Origin: Sclerodactyla briareus
Lineage: Eukaryota; Echinodermata; Holothuroidea; Dendrochirotida; Sclerodactylidae
NCBI GenBank assembly: GCA_026419785.1
Contig: JAODTK010003765.1
Span: forward strand, 124,001 to 188,000
DNA: 64,000 nucleotides
Reading direction: 5' to 3'
Shown: piece after piece, positions 12,615-24,734 of the stretch
Layout of the letters: the number at the start of each line of letters is the position of its first letter
How positions within the stretch are numbered: the first letter of the stretch is position 1
The notes under the pieces: model-generated
What the model saw: the letters and a program-made list of their open reading frames with translations, nothing else
Told to the model about the DNA's origin: nothing
Database searches by the model: none
Position numbers and translations under genes: made by a program

Positions 12615-15600
12615 ACTCCGTTGTTCGATACTTTTCTTCATGATCCATGGTCTGTACCAACCTATCGCGACCTTTACACGGAACCGTGTAGTGAGTACGA
12701 TGAATAGTGTGATCACAGTACTGTTGTCAGTCAGGGTTTGGGTTTCCTCAGAACTCCGAATAGCCACACAATAATGTTGATGATCAAGCGTCTACTGAGT
12801 AATCATCACGTCCTGTTTATCACCACTCCAAGAACCTTCTTCGTCTTCATAAGGATTCTATACTCTGGAGATCCTGGCGTCAATCCTTTGAGCCCCAAAG
12901 TATGATATTCGTTTGAGAGACTTCCGATATGTCTTTGTACTTTTTAGTTCGTTCTATATACACTAACATCTTTAGTTCATCCACATTGGAAAGCACCACG
13001 ACACCACTTTGAAAAGAATGCTGGCGTTATCAAGAGCCAGCGGCTTAGCAGCGTCCTGAACAGAGCTGCCAAGTCTACTAGAAACGATGGTGATCAGCCT
13101 ACCGACCAAACCACAGAAGTGAGGAAAATGAGGCAATTATTTTGTAACGTCATTGAACATATGGGAGCGATACCGACCAGCGAAGGCATCGCCTAACAAA
13201 AAGAAACCCCCAGGACGCACGAATTTTATACTCGAAGGTATGCTTTGGGTTCAGATCAGCCAACAGTGAAACGCCTTCATGCATGGACGTGGAAAATTGT
13301 GAAATTACAATTGAAATGGACATCACATATCGGGACGATTAACCATTACCGTCGCTGCGCAGCGTTGTGATCGGCTTGTGATTGAATCCAGTTATTTTTG
13401 GACTTTCCCACCCGTATTTCAAAATAATATTTGTTCTATGATTCCTGGTCACTGCTACAATAAACATAAACAGAGATAGACTTGCCGATGGTTGACAAAA
13501 CTGATCACTGCTGGGGAATACTTGGAATATAGGCGCTATTGATTCACAATCACATTAATCGTGTATTTATTGTGTCCATTAGCTAATCAGTACAATACTG
13601 TTACTGGATTACTCAATACTAGTGGGGTTAACAAATTCTACAATAAGCTTAGTGACATGGCATGGCTATTTGATCGTACCCCTTCGTATCAATGCATATG
13701 TGTCATCAGCAACAACACCTTTGGCCTGATCTCCTTATTATATGGATTCAAACTCAATCTTTTTGCGCCAATGATGGTATGGGGGAGGGAGATGAGAGGG
13801 GTTGAGAGGAGCGTCTAATTGATAATCTCATTTCCTGTCTGCCGTATTATTCCACCAAACAGCGGACTTGACAGAACTTGTTGACACACATAAAGCAATA
13901 CGACGAGTCAACCCAGGACTAAGGAGACTGACCTTCCATTACAACGACGTTATCGTGCCATCAATCTTCCAAATTGGCGATTAGTGCAAAGACTTTTCGA
14001 CGTAATACGAGAAGACACTTAATTAGTAGATATTCCTAGACTTTCCCTCAAAAAAGAAGGAAAGACCTGGGCGTGGAGGGATGGTGTGGTTTACTGCTAA
14101 ACTTACGCTTGTTCGTCTTGTTTGTGTTTGTCGGCTGTCTCGCTGGTTGACAGAGTAGTTGTTCTCTCGACACAACCACCAGGCTTTTAGCGTCACTTCC
14201 TTTCCCCATGCCTTGGGTCTTCCTTGTAGTTGTTCGTTCGTATATGTTGCTGAGAGGGACGAAACAAATACGAAGCGGAACGAAACGAAACAAAGACCGA
14301 GTGTGTTTCATACTCAGTATCTGTATTCCTCGTGATGATTATGTGTACCATGTTACCAAAGCTATTGTACATTAATTTTATTAATTTGAGAAACTACTTG
14401 TTGAAATGTTTACTTCCAATCAACGCAATAAAAGAAATAACCAACTATGTGTGGGTAATGTGGTAATGTAGAAATATTCCTCCTATAGTTCATCATCGAA
14501 ATTGTATTCGAACAGCCTGAACATCGATACATGCACAATAAAGTTCAATGTAAACACAAAGTACTTTATTCTAGAGCAGTGTTTCCCAACCAGGGAAATT
14601 TCCCCACGTGGAAATTTCAGATTACCGGGAGAAAAAGAATGTGTTACAAAGGTAACTTTTTTGCAGGATTTTTTCGAGTTGTGATTTCTTCTCGTTTACA
14701 AACGCAATTTACATAGCAAGTTTAAACCCTTCCCCACATCCACCTTCAATTATAATGTATTTCATTAGGGATGGCTTCAAGCCAAAGGCAAGGGGGAAAA
14801 TGGGAGAAAAAGGGTTGGGAACCACTGTTTCATAGAGGAGACGGGGCTCAACATAATTCTTGAGAACGTCAACATCCTTGTAATAACATTGCTTTTATTA
14901 CGTCTTTTAACATTCCCAACTTCCACTAGTGACTTTTCGAACTACTCTACTCTACTTACTGCCTTCCTTAACGCACGTAGCACTGTGGTACAATCCTATG
15001 ATGAATTAGAATTTCTTCAACTGTCTAACGACTGAAACCTGGTTCGTGAATGATGAATTTGATTCGCCCCTACTTTTTCGGAGAGATGCACTATATACCA
15101 TTCATGTATCACAGTAGCAGTAATAGTTCTATGGAGTAAACTGCAACAATTTTTCAAAAAAGTTTACTAAAATAATGTTTTGACAAACCATTGAACATGG
15201 CTTCGCATTATCACGTGTATTTTCTCCTATGGTAAATAAGAGCACGTCCTTTAAATGATACTTTCTGAGCTTTATTTGACATTCACCAGGGTTCCACCTA
15301 TAAAAAAAAAAATAATAATATAAGTTTTGCCTTTATATGTGTTTATTAATAACATGGAGCCACGCACATGTGCCTATTTGATCAATTGTTTCAGGTTGCA
15401 TGAACTAAATATGGTACCGAATTCATTACTCTCGGCCCCGAAAGGGGCATCGTGATCCTTTCCCCATATTGTAATTAGAAAATATTATGAGTTGCCAATT
15501 GATATCTCGTTCTAATCAGAAGCCATTTTTAGGTGTTATGTTGAGGAAAATAAAAGCTACTCCGGGGTTGTAAGGTATGGCGGCCGCCTAATGGCTCAGC

Positions 15601-15862
15601 TCACCGCCACCGCTTCATGATCATTATACATTGGAGGTAGTCCTGTTAATTTCTCAATAAAGAGAAATGAAACCGGGCGGTCAGCAGTCCATCTCTCTCT
15701 TATGGCCTGTGGGATTCATCTTCCGCGAACTGTGCAATCGTTTCGGCAAGAAATCTGCCCTAAGAATAAACTACTGGTATGATGCCAGATATTAAATATC
15801 CTTAGGAATCTCTGTTCAGAGACGTAGAGGAAGCAATTTAGAGAGAAAAAAAAAACTCATTA
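12615..15862 (+). repeat. Core repeat, copy 2
   Basis: Direct repeat of 4360-7860, lying between arms B and B'. It starts within about 10 bp of the inner end of arm B. It carries one MITE unit where copy 1 carries two. No coding sequence is recognised. ORFs at 13561-13818 and 14048-14311 lack family resemblance and are not shared with copy 1. Confidence 0.85.
14577..14827. mobile_element. hAT-type MITE in core 2
   Basis: A 251-bp element. Its left end reads cagtgtttcccaacc and its right end reads ggttgggaaccactg, so the two form near-perfect terminal inverted repeats. The CAGTGGTTCCCAACC type of terminus is characteristic of hAT superfamily transposons. It has no transposase and is too short for one, so it is non-autonomous. 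The flanking 8-mers (ttctagag and tttcatag) match at only 5 of 8 positions, so an 8-bp target duplication is suggested but not proven. Related right ends occur in core 1 near 6475-6490 and 6780-6797, where the left ends are degraded. Confidence 0.7.
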
Positions 15863-16495
15863 CACCGCAACTGGAAAAGTGGCTGCGGGACTGTTACTCA
15901 AATTGGAGACACTAAACTAGTAATCTAATCTATAAATCGGCTGGTATTTGATCCCCTGGCCAGAGTGCTGGTAGCATAGGATGTAGACAGTCATGTTGAC
16001 AGAATATTACACTGAAACGTCGAGGCGCCTACGGGATATCTACGGGATATCAGATATATTATTTCGCCCCCTATACCTGCCTCAGTCTATTCTAGTAGAT
16101 GGGACGTTTCTAATTTTCGTACTTGTGATAGCGATACGCTTGAATGTGTTGTTCAAATATTCACGCTGTTTGGTCTCGGATTGCAGGCGATCAAATGCCT
16201 GTATACCCGAGTTTTTGCGGAAGGTCGTTTGTTATTTTCCTAGCACAGTTACGATGGCGGACTGTTTCACCCGTTAGAACTAAACCGTCTTATTTTATTT
16301 GGTTATTATCTACGGTGAATAGGGAAGCTTCTACAGGGTTTTTGTTCTGTATCGGTTAAAATGTGCCCGGATCCCTTTAACTTAGCGAATCACGGCTGTC
16401 GCAGTGAGTGACATCTGTGCTTAACAGGGATTGGGTGCTGCCTCTACCTGTGTCGCAGTAATGTAAGCCGCATGCCTCTAATTATCTGCTTGTAT
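15862..16495. other. Spacer between core 2 and arm B'
   Basis: About 630 bp with no copy elsewhere in the window. ORFs at 15993-16277 and 16144-16359 overlap in different frames and resemble nothing I know. It makes the loop of the B/B' palindrome asymmetric: the core abuts B directly but not B'. Confidence 0.4.
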
Positions 16496-19365
16496 TACGG
16501 AGGCTGCAATGACATGCTTACGTTAGTCTATTTGCGTTGCGAGATTCTGATAATCGACTGACAAACTGAAAGGCAGTGGATAAAGGTGAATAGTTCGACA
16601 TACCGGTACGTACTACGCTGGTGATACGTCCCCTTCCCGGTCTAATCAATTTCTTTTGCACAGCTTCTCTCCTCTTGTCCAGCTAGTCCAGCTGCATAGG
16701 CCTAAGTTGAAATTATTCTTAGATTGAATCACCTCCGTGTTCTTTATAATCTCATTAACTGTAATTGTGAACATGGTTATTCAGTAGCAGTTTTCATTCA
16801 TTGGAAGTGGTCCTCTGTTCCACTCAGTATTGAACTTATTTACATGTTCCTATAATCAAACATTCACAACGACGGAAGAAAAAGAAAAAAAAAGGAGAAA
16901 ACCCAAGGTCACGACAAACGACTTCAAAAAGAATACAGAAATCTCGCCTTGCGGAACTGCAAATCTGAGCAATGACACCTAAAACCACCGAATCCAAATT
17001 AAAGTGTGGAGTTTACCTTCCCGTTATCCCCCTTGAGAAACGGGAAGTCGCCCAGAAGAGTGCGGACTATAGGTTCCAGATTGGGCACATGCTGCGTTAC
17101 GATGTGTGTTATCGAGGCACGTACAATGGGGACACTGGGACTTGGGGCTGAATAACCATGGATCAGACAATTCCTCATGCAGGCTTTCCAGTAGCAAAAC
17201 ACTCTAATTTAGCTAACCACTCCACAGCTAATCTTAGAATTGTTATTCTGGCCTCAAACTTTGCTAACAGTGAACACCGTAAGCGAGTGGAAGTTAATTG
17301 AATTTTGAAACTGCAATCTCACCTGGAGGCCTCAACGGAAATATGGGGCCACTGATCCTTTACCAGTTCTCTAGAAAATCAGTAGTGCGTCAGTACTTCC
17401 CCTCGTTGCTATGATCAATACTCGAGGGTCCACGTGTCCTCTTCTTTTTTGGGGCCTCGCGTGTCACTTTTTCAACAACCAAAAATTCACATTTTTTTAC
17501 TTCACATCAACCATGTTTCGGGTCTTTTCCATACTTTTCCATAACCATTGTGGAACACATGAAACTTTAAAATATGATACGAAAAATTGTCCCAGTGTGA
17601 TTTGATATCGAATCCGTCACTATGATATTCCATGCAATTTCGATAAAGTTAGACCAATATACGTCCTAACTTATTTTCAAAAGAAAACCAATCAATCGAG
17701 TGCCGGTAGCTCTTTTTTAAACATTTTCTAACAACTGTTTATTTTTCGAAACGCGAGAGTTCCATACCCGACGCATATTCACCTGCCCGATAGGTCAACA
17801 GCATCATTTCCAAGGATTTTTCTAGCACCTGACTGAAACAGGAATTACCCTTCCTGTGAAAGCTTCAACCCTTGCTCGTAATTGGTTACATAGCCTGCCG
17901 GTGTTATGTAAAATGCCATCGATAGAAAGAAAACATAGTTAGCGGTTACCGACTGCGTGCTCGCTTTTGGCAGTCCTCGAGGTCACGCTCAGCCAATCGC
18001 ACTGGAGATATACACGGAAGAAGGGGGAACGTGGGTATACTTTGACCTATATACAGGCGAGAGGGAGTAAGCAGCCGGCTTCCATTAAAAAACGCTCTCT
18101 AAGATGTAGGAGACGATGCTATTATGATGACGCACCACTTTCACTTGTCACCATTGACAATCATTTGCAGTCAGATGGGCATTAGAAAAATTATTTAGGT
18201 AATTTGTATACGATTGTTACTCTCGATATAACTATATGTTTCACACAATACCAAATGATTAGTGTCGTTTGCAAAAAGTCACAAAATGATGAGGGCTCAG
18301 ATTGATCAACTTGCGAACACCTGAATGAATAACTTTCGACCAATCAGAATGCAACCATGGATACAAGATAGTCAATGACCAACGTTGCATAAATATCATT
18401 CCTCTTATAAGTAACTCTCTAGTATGGCAAGACATACACCAGGCGCGATCCGATTTTATTTTCGATTCTCGCGGTAGATGGTGGGCCAGTTAAATCACCG
18501 GCATAGCTTTACTAAGACGCTTTGCAAGCGATCAGCAGAAGATACAATGGTTGTTAGGACAAATTGGTAATCATCCGGCACCCAGACGCTATATTCGGAG
18601 GCTCTTGTCAGACATCAGCAGAACTGTAGCCGAAGTGAAGTCAATGCCTCCCATCATTTGACGTCAGGACTGCGTCTTGACCCCAATTTGAAACGATGAT
18701 GCTGCTTGCAATCATGCCAAAAAAAACTTGCCAGTGCCCATCTGGTCCCCCGCAGGACCAAAACACATGGGAGCACTATCGCAATACTATAACTTACGTG
18801 ACTGGAGTGGTGTGTTCTACTAAGCATTATTGATTAAGCTCGTTTTCGGTCGGGACCCAGGCTTCAACAATAGGGTGAGTTAATCGCTCTTGAAGGTTCG
18901 AGTGATCGTGCTCTATGGGCCTACAACATCTTCATGAAATGCGATGGCGTCATTACTGATGATAAGGCAATCTCAATGGAATCAATACCAGTGTGTATGA
19001 GAAGCTAGTTCAACTCCGGTGACTGTACAAAATAATACTTGAGGCATGTATATTTGGGCAATCGGTAATTGAAGCTGGCGATCAGTGTAATTCTAACATA
19101 ACGATGATTTCAACTGTACCATTCGCATTCGCATTTGCACGTGGTACAACGAAAATAACCATTCATTAAAAATGGCAGGCAGATGTAGCCGGGACCTAAA
19201 GGGCGTAGGCCTATATACACAATCTTACATGGGGTGTTAACGCAACAACTTGATGCAGAACCGAATTTGTTCGTACTCCCTGGATGTTAGTTTTTTTGAC
19301 CCGCCCTGATGGAAAGGCGTGAACCTTCGTCAGTAGTTGCCACATCAAGGCCCGTTCGTTGAAGT
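16495..19365 (-). repeat. Right inverted arm B' of composite repeat 2
   Basis: Reverse-complement partner of 9820-12610, about 2.87 kb. The inner end begins at cggaggctgcaatgacatgc. The outer end is near 19365, where the sequence passes into the TCCGAG array. The loop between B and B' is about 3.9 kb. No transposase or other domain is visible. Confidence 0.85.
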
Positions 19366-19371
19366 TCTACT

Positions 19372-19510
19372 ATTCCGAGTCCGAGTCCGAGTCATCAGTA
19401 TCCGAGTCCGAGTCCGAGTCATTGGCCTTCCGAGTCCGAGTCCGAGTCATCAGTATCCGAGTCCGAGTCCGAGTCATTGGCTTCCGAGTCCGAGGCACTA
19501 AGTCCGAGTC
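19372..19510 (+). repeat. TCCGAG hexanucleotide microsatellite
   Basis: Runs of tccgag, broken by tcatcag, tcattgg and similar interruptions, give a higher-order period of about 25-30 bp. Read through on the plus strand it encodes Ser-Glu repeats (the ORF at 19359-19559), which is a by-product. Arm B at its matching tip (9780-9815) has only a remnant with ctccgag. Confidence 0.9.
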
Positions 19511-19559
19511 ATCGCGTCCTTATGCAAACTCGACCTGTACTGTTTTCATACAAATTTAA

Positions 19560-21090
19560 GGCATAACTTAACAACCGCTGTATGTTTGCTATATACCAGG
19601 CAATGTTTTAAATGCAGCAGCTACTGATTAAGAATGTACTGACATAACAAGAACTTTAAATAGAGGACTGGGCTGCTCATTAACGTATATAGGTGGCAAA
19701 TATTAGCGGGGTTAATGGTTTTACTTGATAGCGAGATGCAACAGGGCAAAAGGACTATACTTTGGTGCAACACAATGGGATTGTCTTTGTAGGCATGGAC
19801 TCCCTAGAGCGACAGGTACATTCCAATGAAAAAATCTTGTTATGAATGTGAAAATTAAATTTGTAGAATGGCATCTAAAAGCATGAGAATGAAATGCCTA
19901 TCTCCCACATCATCTCCTTTGTGATGGAGCTTTCTTCATCATTGAACCCTCCCCCCTCCCTTCCTGATGACATTTCTTTCAATTCACATACATTATCTAT
20001 TCACTATCTCACATCCATTATATGTGCCCATGAAAAAAAATGAGCTGACGCATATTGATCAAGAATATCGAGTGTTCCGTTTAACGTCTGGCTGCAACCC
20101 CCAACGAATCCCGGAGAGTCAAAAACAAACACCCGCCAGACCGCCTGCCGGTAACTTCCGCCATGATCTATCCACATTGATTTATTCATGTACGCGGAAG
20201 AGTGGAATACCCAATGCCAGTTACAATAGCAAAATATGAAAAGCACATTCCTAACATACAATGGCACAGGTGAAATGGAAGTAGGCTATGAATCTTTCCA
20301 AAACAGATTTGAGTATTTCCAGGTTGTGTTAATGTTAGGTAGGGATCATTATGAGACTCAGGTGGAAGTGGGGTTAAAACCACATATAGACAAGAGAATG
20401 TCAATTGCGTATCCGTCATTTATTCCTGAATTCCGGTCAATTATGCTGATTGCCCAGCGAACAAGCAAGAGGTTACCGCTTTTTTATACCAAGTCTTTTT
20501 GCGGGAACTCACCGAAGACACGAACGCCGATTCAGCGGGTAGTGAACTGGCGCTCTACCAATTTTTTTCGTGCACCACAACAGTAAATCTACATGAACAT
20601 TCACGCAGAAGGGTCTGCTAGGAAAAATGTAGGGGTGTCAACCCCTACACTCACACAGAGCGTCGGCAACGTGATTCCCAGTCGGGCAAATTTACGGAAT
20701 GAGACGGAGGGTATTAACAGAGAGTTTCAACTTCACATTTACATCATAAGATTTTTCTGTCCCTAAGCTTCAAAAATAGCTGGCAATGCTTTGGTGGTTG
20801 TATCAATGTCAGGTATAGAGGGGGCGGTACGCGGGTGGGTTCCGTTCAGCCAAGTAATATTGTGTGGAGCGTGCCTTCAGCCATTACATCAGCTGCCTAT
20901 AATAGCGCTTACTAAACCGTCGTTACGCATTATGAACGTGCTCCACCAGATATTACCCCTGATAATTGAAACTGGTGAGTTTTGAACATGTCTCCATTCA
21001 TCCTCTATGTGTATTTACTAAAATTAAAACGCTCACTAACTATCAGAATATAATTTTTATTCCTGAACGATTTTGCCGATGGTATCGTAA
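19560..21090. other. Unassigned region with one 116-codon ORF
   Basis: About 1.5 kb. The longest ORF is plus 20236-20586 (116 aa, starting MKSTFLTYNG). It overlaps other-frame ORFs at 19967-20239 and 20791-20985. None resembles a family I can name, and there is no clear splice or promoter context. A short pyrimidine-rich block lies at 19945-19975. Confidence 0.3.
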
Positions 21091-21094
21091 TTTA

Positions 21095-21270
21095 AGTGTG
21101 TTCACCTAGTAGTATGTGGGAATTGGGGATCCGACCCCAATCACCCAAAATCACCAAGGTCTCTCTGAAAATAACTTGGGGGGGTCAGGTCTAAAATCCC
21201 ATAAGCACTCGTGTGAACACCATTCTCGTGTATGCACCTCTTCGTATCTTGTTCACATGTTGACGAAAGA
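21095..21270 (-). repeat. Left terminal repeat of the Polinton (polymerase 3' end)
   Basis: The last 30 or so codons of the polymerase and the following about 100 bp reappear, in the opposite orientation, at 37885-38190. Shared landmarks are the aagaggt.catacacgag block, the attt.gacct block, agagagaccttgg, and a ggatcccc end. The orientation is outward at both sites, as expected of terminal inverted repeats about 17 kb apart. Confidence 0.6.
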
Positions 21271-24200
21271 TTGAATGACCTTCACTTCTAATAAAGTTCA
21301 TACCGTGCACGGAAGTTTTCTTATCAATGAGTGCTTCTGTGTAGTTTTCATGTGTGTTATATATTTTAGTGACCATTCCTTTTCACACCTTTGCCCTTTT
21401 GCCATTATGAGGACATATTCAAACTAAGTATCGATTACTCAAAATGGGAATACCTCATACTCATCTTTCATTTTCATAAAACCTTTTTATTATTCGCTGA
21501 ACAGTGAATTTTGGGGTAGTGGTAGTTACTATGGCCTACATATTATCTCTTCGCCATATCAGGCGTAATACTTTAGTTTTAATTACCAAACGGAGCCTAT
21601 CTGTATCTGGATATAATAAATTAACATTGTCATTGTATTTTTGTTTCAAGTTGTGGTAGTAAAAATAATACATGAACCACTTGCTAAGATCCAGAATAGC
21701 CATGCCTACAGTCATTGGTTTATTCAAAAAAGTGTTTGTTTATGCATGTGCACAGCACCAAGATCCATCGCAAATATTTTATGACTAGCATAAGTTGGTT
21801 TTGCTATTAGGTTGCGCATTTAGGTTCTTCACGTGATTTAACCAACTCCAAACGAGTCCTATTTCTAACTTTCCATAGTTTTTCCAAACACAGCATTGTT
21901 CATGAGTTTGAACATGTCTTTCTCGAAGGCACTCTTAGCTCCTTGCGTAAGTTTGTATTTAAATCTATGTACGACTTCATCCAAGGAGATTGGTGAAATT
22001 CCAGTATCCTATGGAGTTTTGCAACTTTGAGCCCACGGCTTAGGTATAATTGCAAGTTTCTATAATGCAGTACATCATTTTTCTTTGTTCATTAGAATTG
22101 GAGTTAATTTTTCAATATTTGGAGCAGGTGATTCACCCAAATTGTGTTGATAATCTGAGAACCACTCCTTTTTGGGAATCAAATTTTCTGGAGCCAAAGG
22201 ATAATCATTAAGTGATTTATGCAACTCTTTTGGATACTCCAAATCAACTTCTGATATATACCCACATCAGAATCTGGTTTCGTGTTTAATATTTTATTCC
22301 AATTTGTTTACGGTTCACAGCAGTCCATTTGAAATTGTTGACTGGTAAGTATTGACTCATAGTCCAACCATAAAGATTATTCGCATCTAGATATTGAATA
22401 AAACTGGCAGGTTCATCAGGATTATATTTGGGTATGTATTTATTATTAGCTTTTGCATACCACTTACTAACCATTGAAATACCGCCTCTAATACCTTTCT
22501 CTACAAACAAGTGTTGGTCGATATCATTGAGTAACTCTAATTCAATTTCAGAATGTTGAAGTAGATCCCACTAAAACCGGGAGAGTATAGTAATGAGCAG
22601 ATCTAAGCTGTGAGTTTCTAAAGATTTATTTCTAAAATTCTCAAAAACATCCGCCAATAACAACACATCAGTTTTCAGTTATAGATCGTGATATTCATCC
22701 AAGTTTTTACATTCAAAAGTATTCCACACATTTGGGCATGTTCATAGTCATCATCAGTGATGGTTGTATCATTTAACGAACTGTAAAATGATTCTTTAGG
22801 TGGAAGGTATTTTTCCTCAAATCTTTCCCAACTATTCATGAACTCATATGTCATATGGATATACACCTTTTAGTTACCAAGTCAAATTTATTTTCTGAGG
22901 CCATCTTCCTAGTTATTCTCAAAGCATTTTTATCGGTCTCTGTTCTAACGAAATTGTCTAATGACGAATTGAGCAATTGAAGGGGGTCTATAAATCTTAA
23001 TTGCCCAATTTTGAAAGACAAATATTTTTCCATATTGTTTGGAATACAACCATTTCCCCACTTGAAGTACTAACAGCTTGCATGATAATTAAGAGCCATA
23101 ACCCCTAAGATTGTGAAAATGACGGGAATGACACTTTTATCCGATCGTATTTTTAATTTAGATTACAGTAATCGTGAGCTGCGCCTCTATATTCTCCCGT
23201 GATGTGACAATGGTCTTCTACAACTTTCCCATATTTAACTTTCATGTCTCACTTTATCATCTGATGTCATAAAAATAGGTCGGTTTTCAAATAGATTTTT
23301 TTTTTCAGTAGATTTTTCGAAGGATTTTAGAAAATGTTCAGCAGCATTTGGTCCTCTGTATACCTTTGGCTTACCAACTTTTTCCATCACATTACATGAT
23401 GTAACAATAACTAGAAAACATCATGTTTGTGAGTGTTCTGCGTATTTGATTTATCGGGATTATCAGCACCCCCCGAAATCTCGGTTAGATTACATTCAAA
23501 ATCAGCCATAAATGACATATGGACCCTTCATCCGTCTAGCTTGATTTTTAAATTTAATCAGTTTCCACGCACCCATTTTTTTTTTATTCAGAGCTTTTAA
23601 GTTTTTATTCGCGCCATTTCTTAGGCATTACAATTTTTATGCTCTGTCTCCAATTCCATTACCGTCTTCCTTGTGCCCCTCAAGAACATCCTCCGAAGAA
23701 AATAACTTCAATAAACGACTGAGACTTTTTATCCATGTGTAATGATATTTATTATCTTGCTCAATGAGCATTAAATCAATCTCTTTTGTACTCGGATGAT
23801 TCGAAATATGATATGGCACAACCGCACACCTTCCCAACCAAATACATAATAGATAAATCGTTTTGTCTTTCTACTTTGGTATTTGTGAAATGGGAGTGGA
23901 GCACTTATATCAGCAAAATTTAAACATAATCTATTGGATAACTGCTGGGTCTCTCTGGTTTTTTACATACTGGAAATAGAGCACTCTCAAAGCCCACTTT
24001 TAAACAGTCATCATCTTTATTTTTCACATTATTAATAGCTTGTTTATTTTTCAATTTTGTAGGTAAAACAATGTAAGACCCACCCTTTAAATGGTTCATA
24101 TTTACCAATGTTCAGAGTCAAATTTTTTAGGACTCTTCTTTCGACTATACACTCCGAACGGCATGATTTTCCATTTTTCAATGTTTTCGAGTATTTCAGA

Positions 24201-24505
24201 TTCTGCTGTGTGTAATTTAGCATCCAATTCACCCTGGATTAAAATCACTTTTTGGCCATTTTGAAGATACATCTCAACAACATCAGTAGTTCCATCATGT
24301 TTTAAATCTTTTTTGAATTTTATTTTAAATTTGTTGAAACTTGAAACTTCCATTTATCATATCGCAATTAAGTTTCATTTTTATCGTAGATTTTACATTG
24401 TTCAACAACATTTTTGGATCTACTCTTGGTGGATAGTTGTTTGACACATCCATTACCCAAGTTCTCAGATACCCACCCACTGTCCGACTTTTATCAAAAA
24501 TTGGA
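21190..24505 (-). pseudogene. Polinton/Maverick protein-primed DNA polymerase B, frameshifted
   Basis: Family B, protein-primed DNA polymerase (pPolB), the replicase of Polintons. Collinear blocks on the minus strand, in several frames, cover most of an ORF of about 1,100 codons. In order they are: N-terminal region (24500-24110); a GGSYI-type block (24090-24060); the exonuclease I motif ADFECNLTEISGG (about 23509-23470); an EKYLSF/LRFIDPLQLLNSS block (23030-22960); an SWERF..KYLPPKE..Y block (22840-22780); polymerase motif A with YLDANNLYGW (about 22400-22360); motif B with NNAVFGKTME (about 21900-21872); motif C with YPDTD (about 21618-21593); and the C-terminal DTKR.IHENG block (about 21250-21225). 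Catalytic Asp residues of the exonuclease and polymerase motifs are visible. Stops and frame changes break it into at least eight pieces, so as given it is a pseudogene, unless the indels are sequencing errors. Confidence 0.9.
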
Positions 24506-24537
24506 GATTCTCGTCGTTCAAACCTTTCGTGGATTGA

Positions 24538-24733
24538 GGTAATCTTTTTTAATGAATCCTCTCTTCCCAGATGGTGTCTCTGGTAAAGCCATATGGATTG
24601 TGTTCAAAATATGTTCAGATTGCAGATTCCATGTATAAAACATCTTCCGATTAGATTTATTGTGGGCAACCATGGCCCTGCGGTAATCTTTTTTAATGAA
24701 TCCTCTCTTCCCAGATGGTGTCTCTGGTAAAGC
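24538..24733 (-). repeat. Exact 52-bp direct duplication upstream of the polymerase
   Basis: The 52 bases at 24538-24589 recur without a mismatch at 24682-24733, 144 bp away (48 codons). On the minus strand both copies can be read as LPETPSGKRGFIKKDY, so the duplication would keep frame. Every other repeat in this window is littered with indels, so an exact copy is notable. The protein is not recognised. Confidence 0.8.
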
Positions 24734-24734
24734 A

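Noticed and set aside
9820..19365. Unsplit hairpin-adapter read as the cause of the inverted repeats
   Set aside because: Such artefacts give a near-zero loop and arms that differ only by read error. Here the loop is about 3.9 kb and the arms have many substitutions and unequal insertions. It is not fully excluded for the assembly as a whole.
19372..19510. CRISPR array
   Set aside because: Units are 6-bp microsatellite repeats without unique spacers, in a eukaryotic context.
19359..19559. Ser-Glu repeat protein
   Set aside because: It is the translation of the TCCGAG microsatellite.
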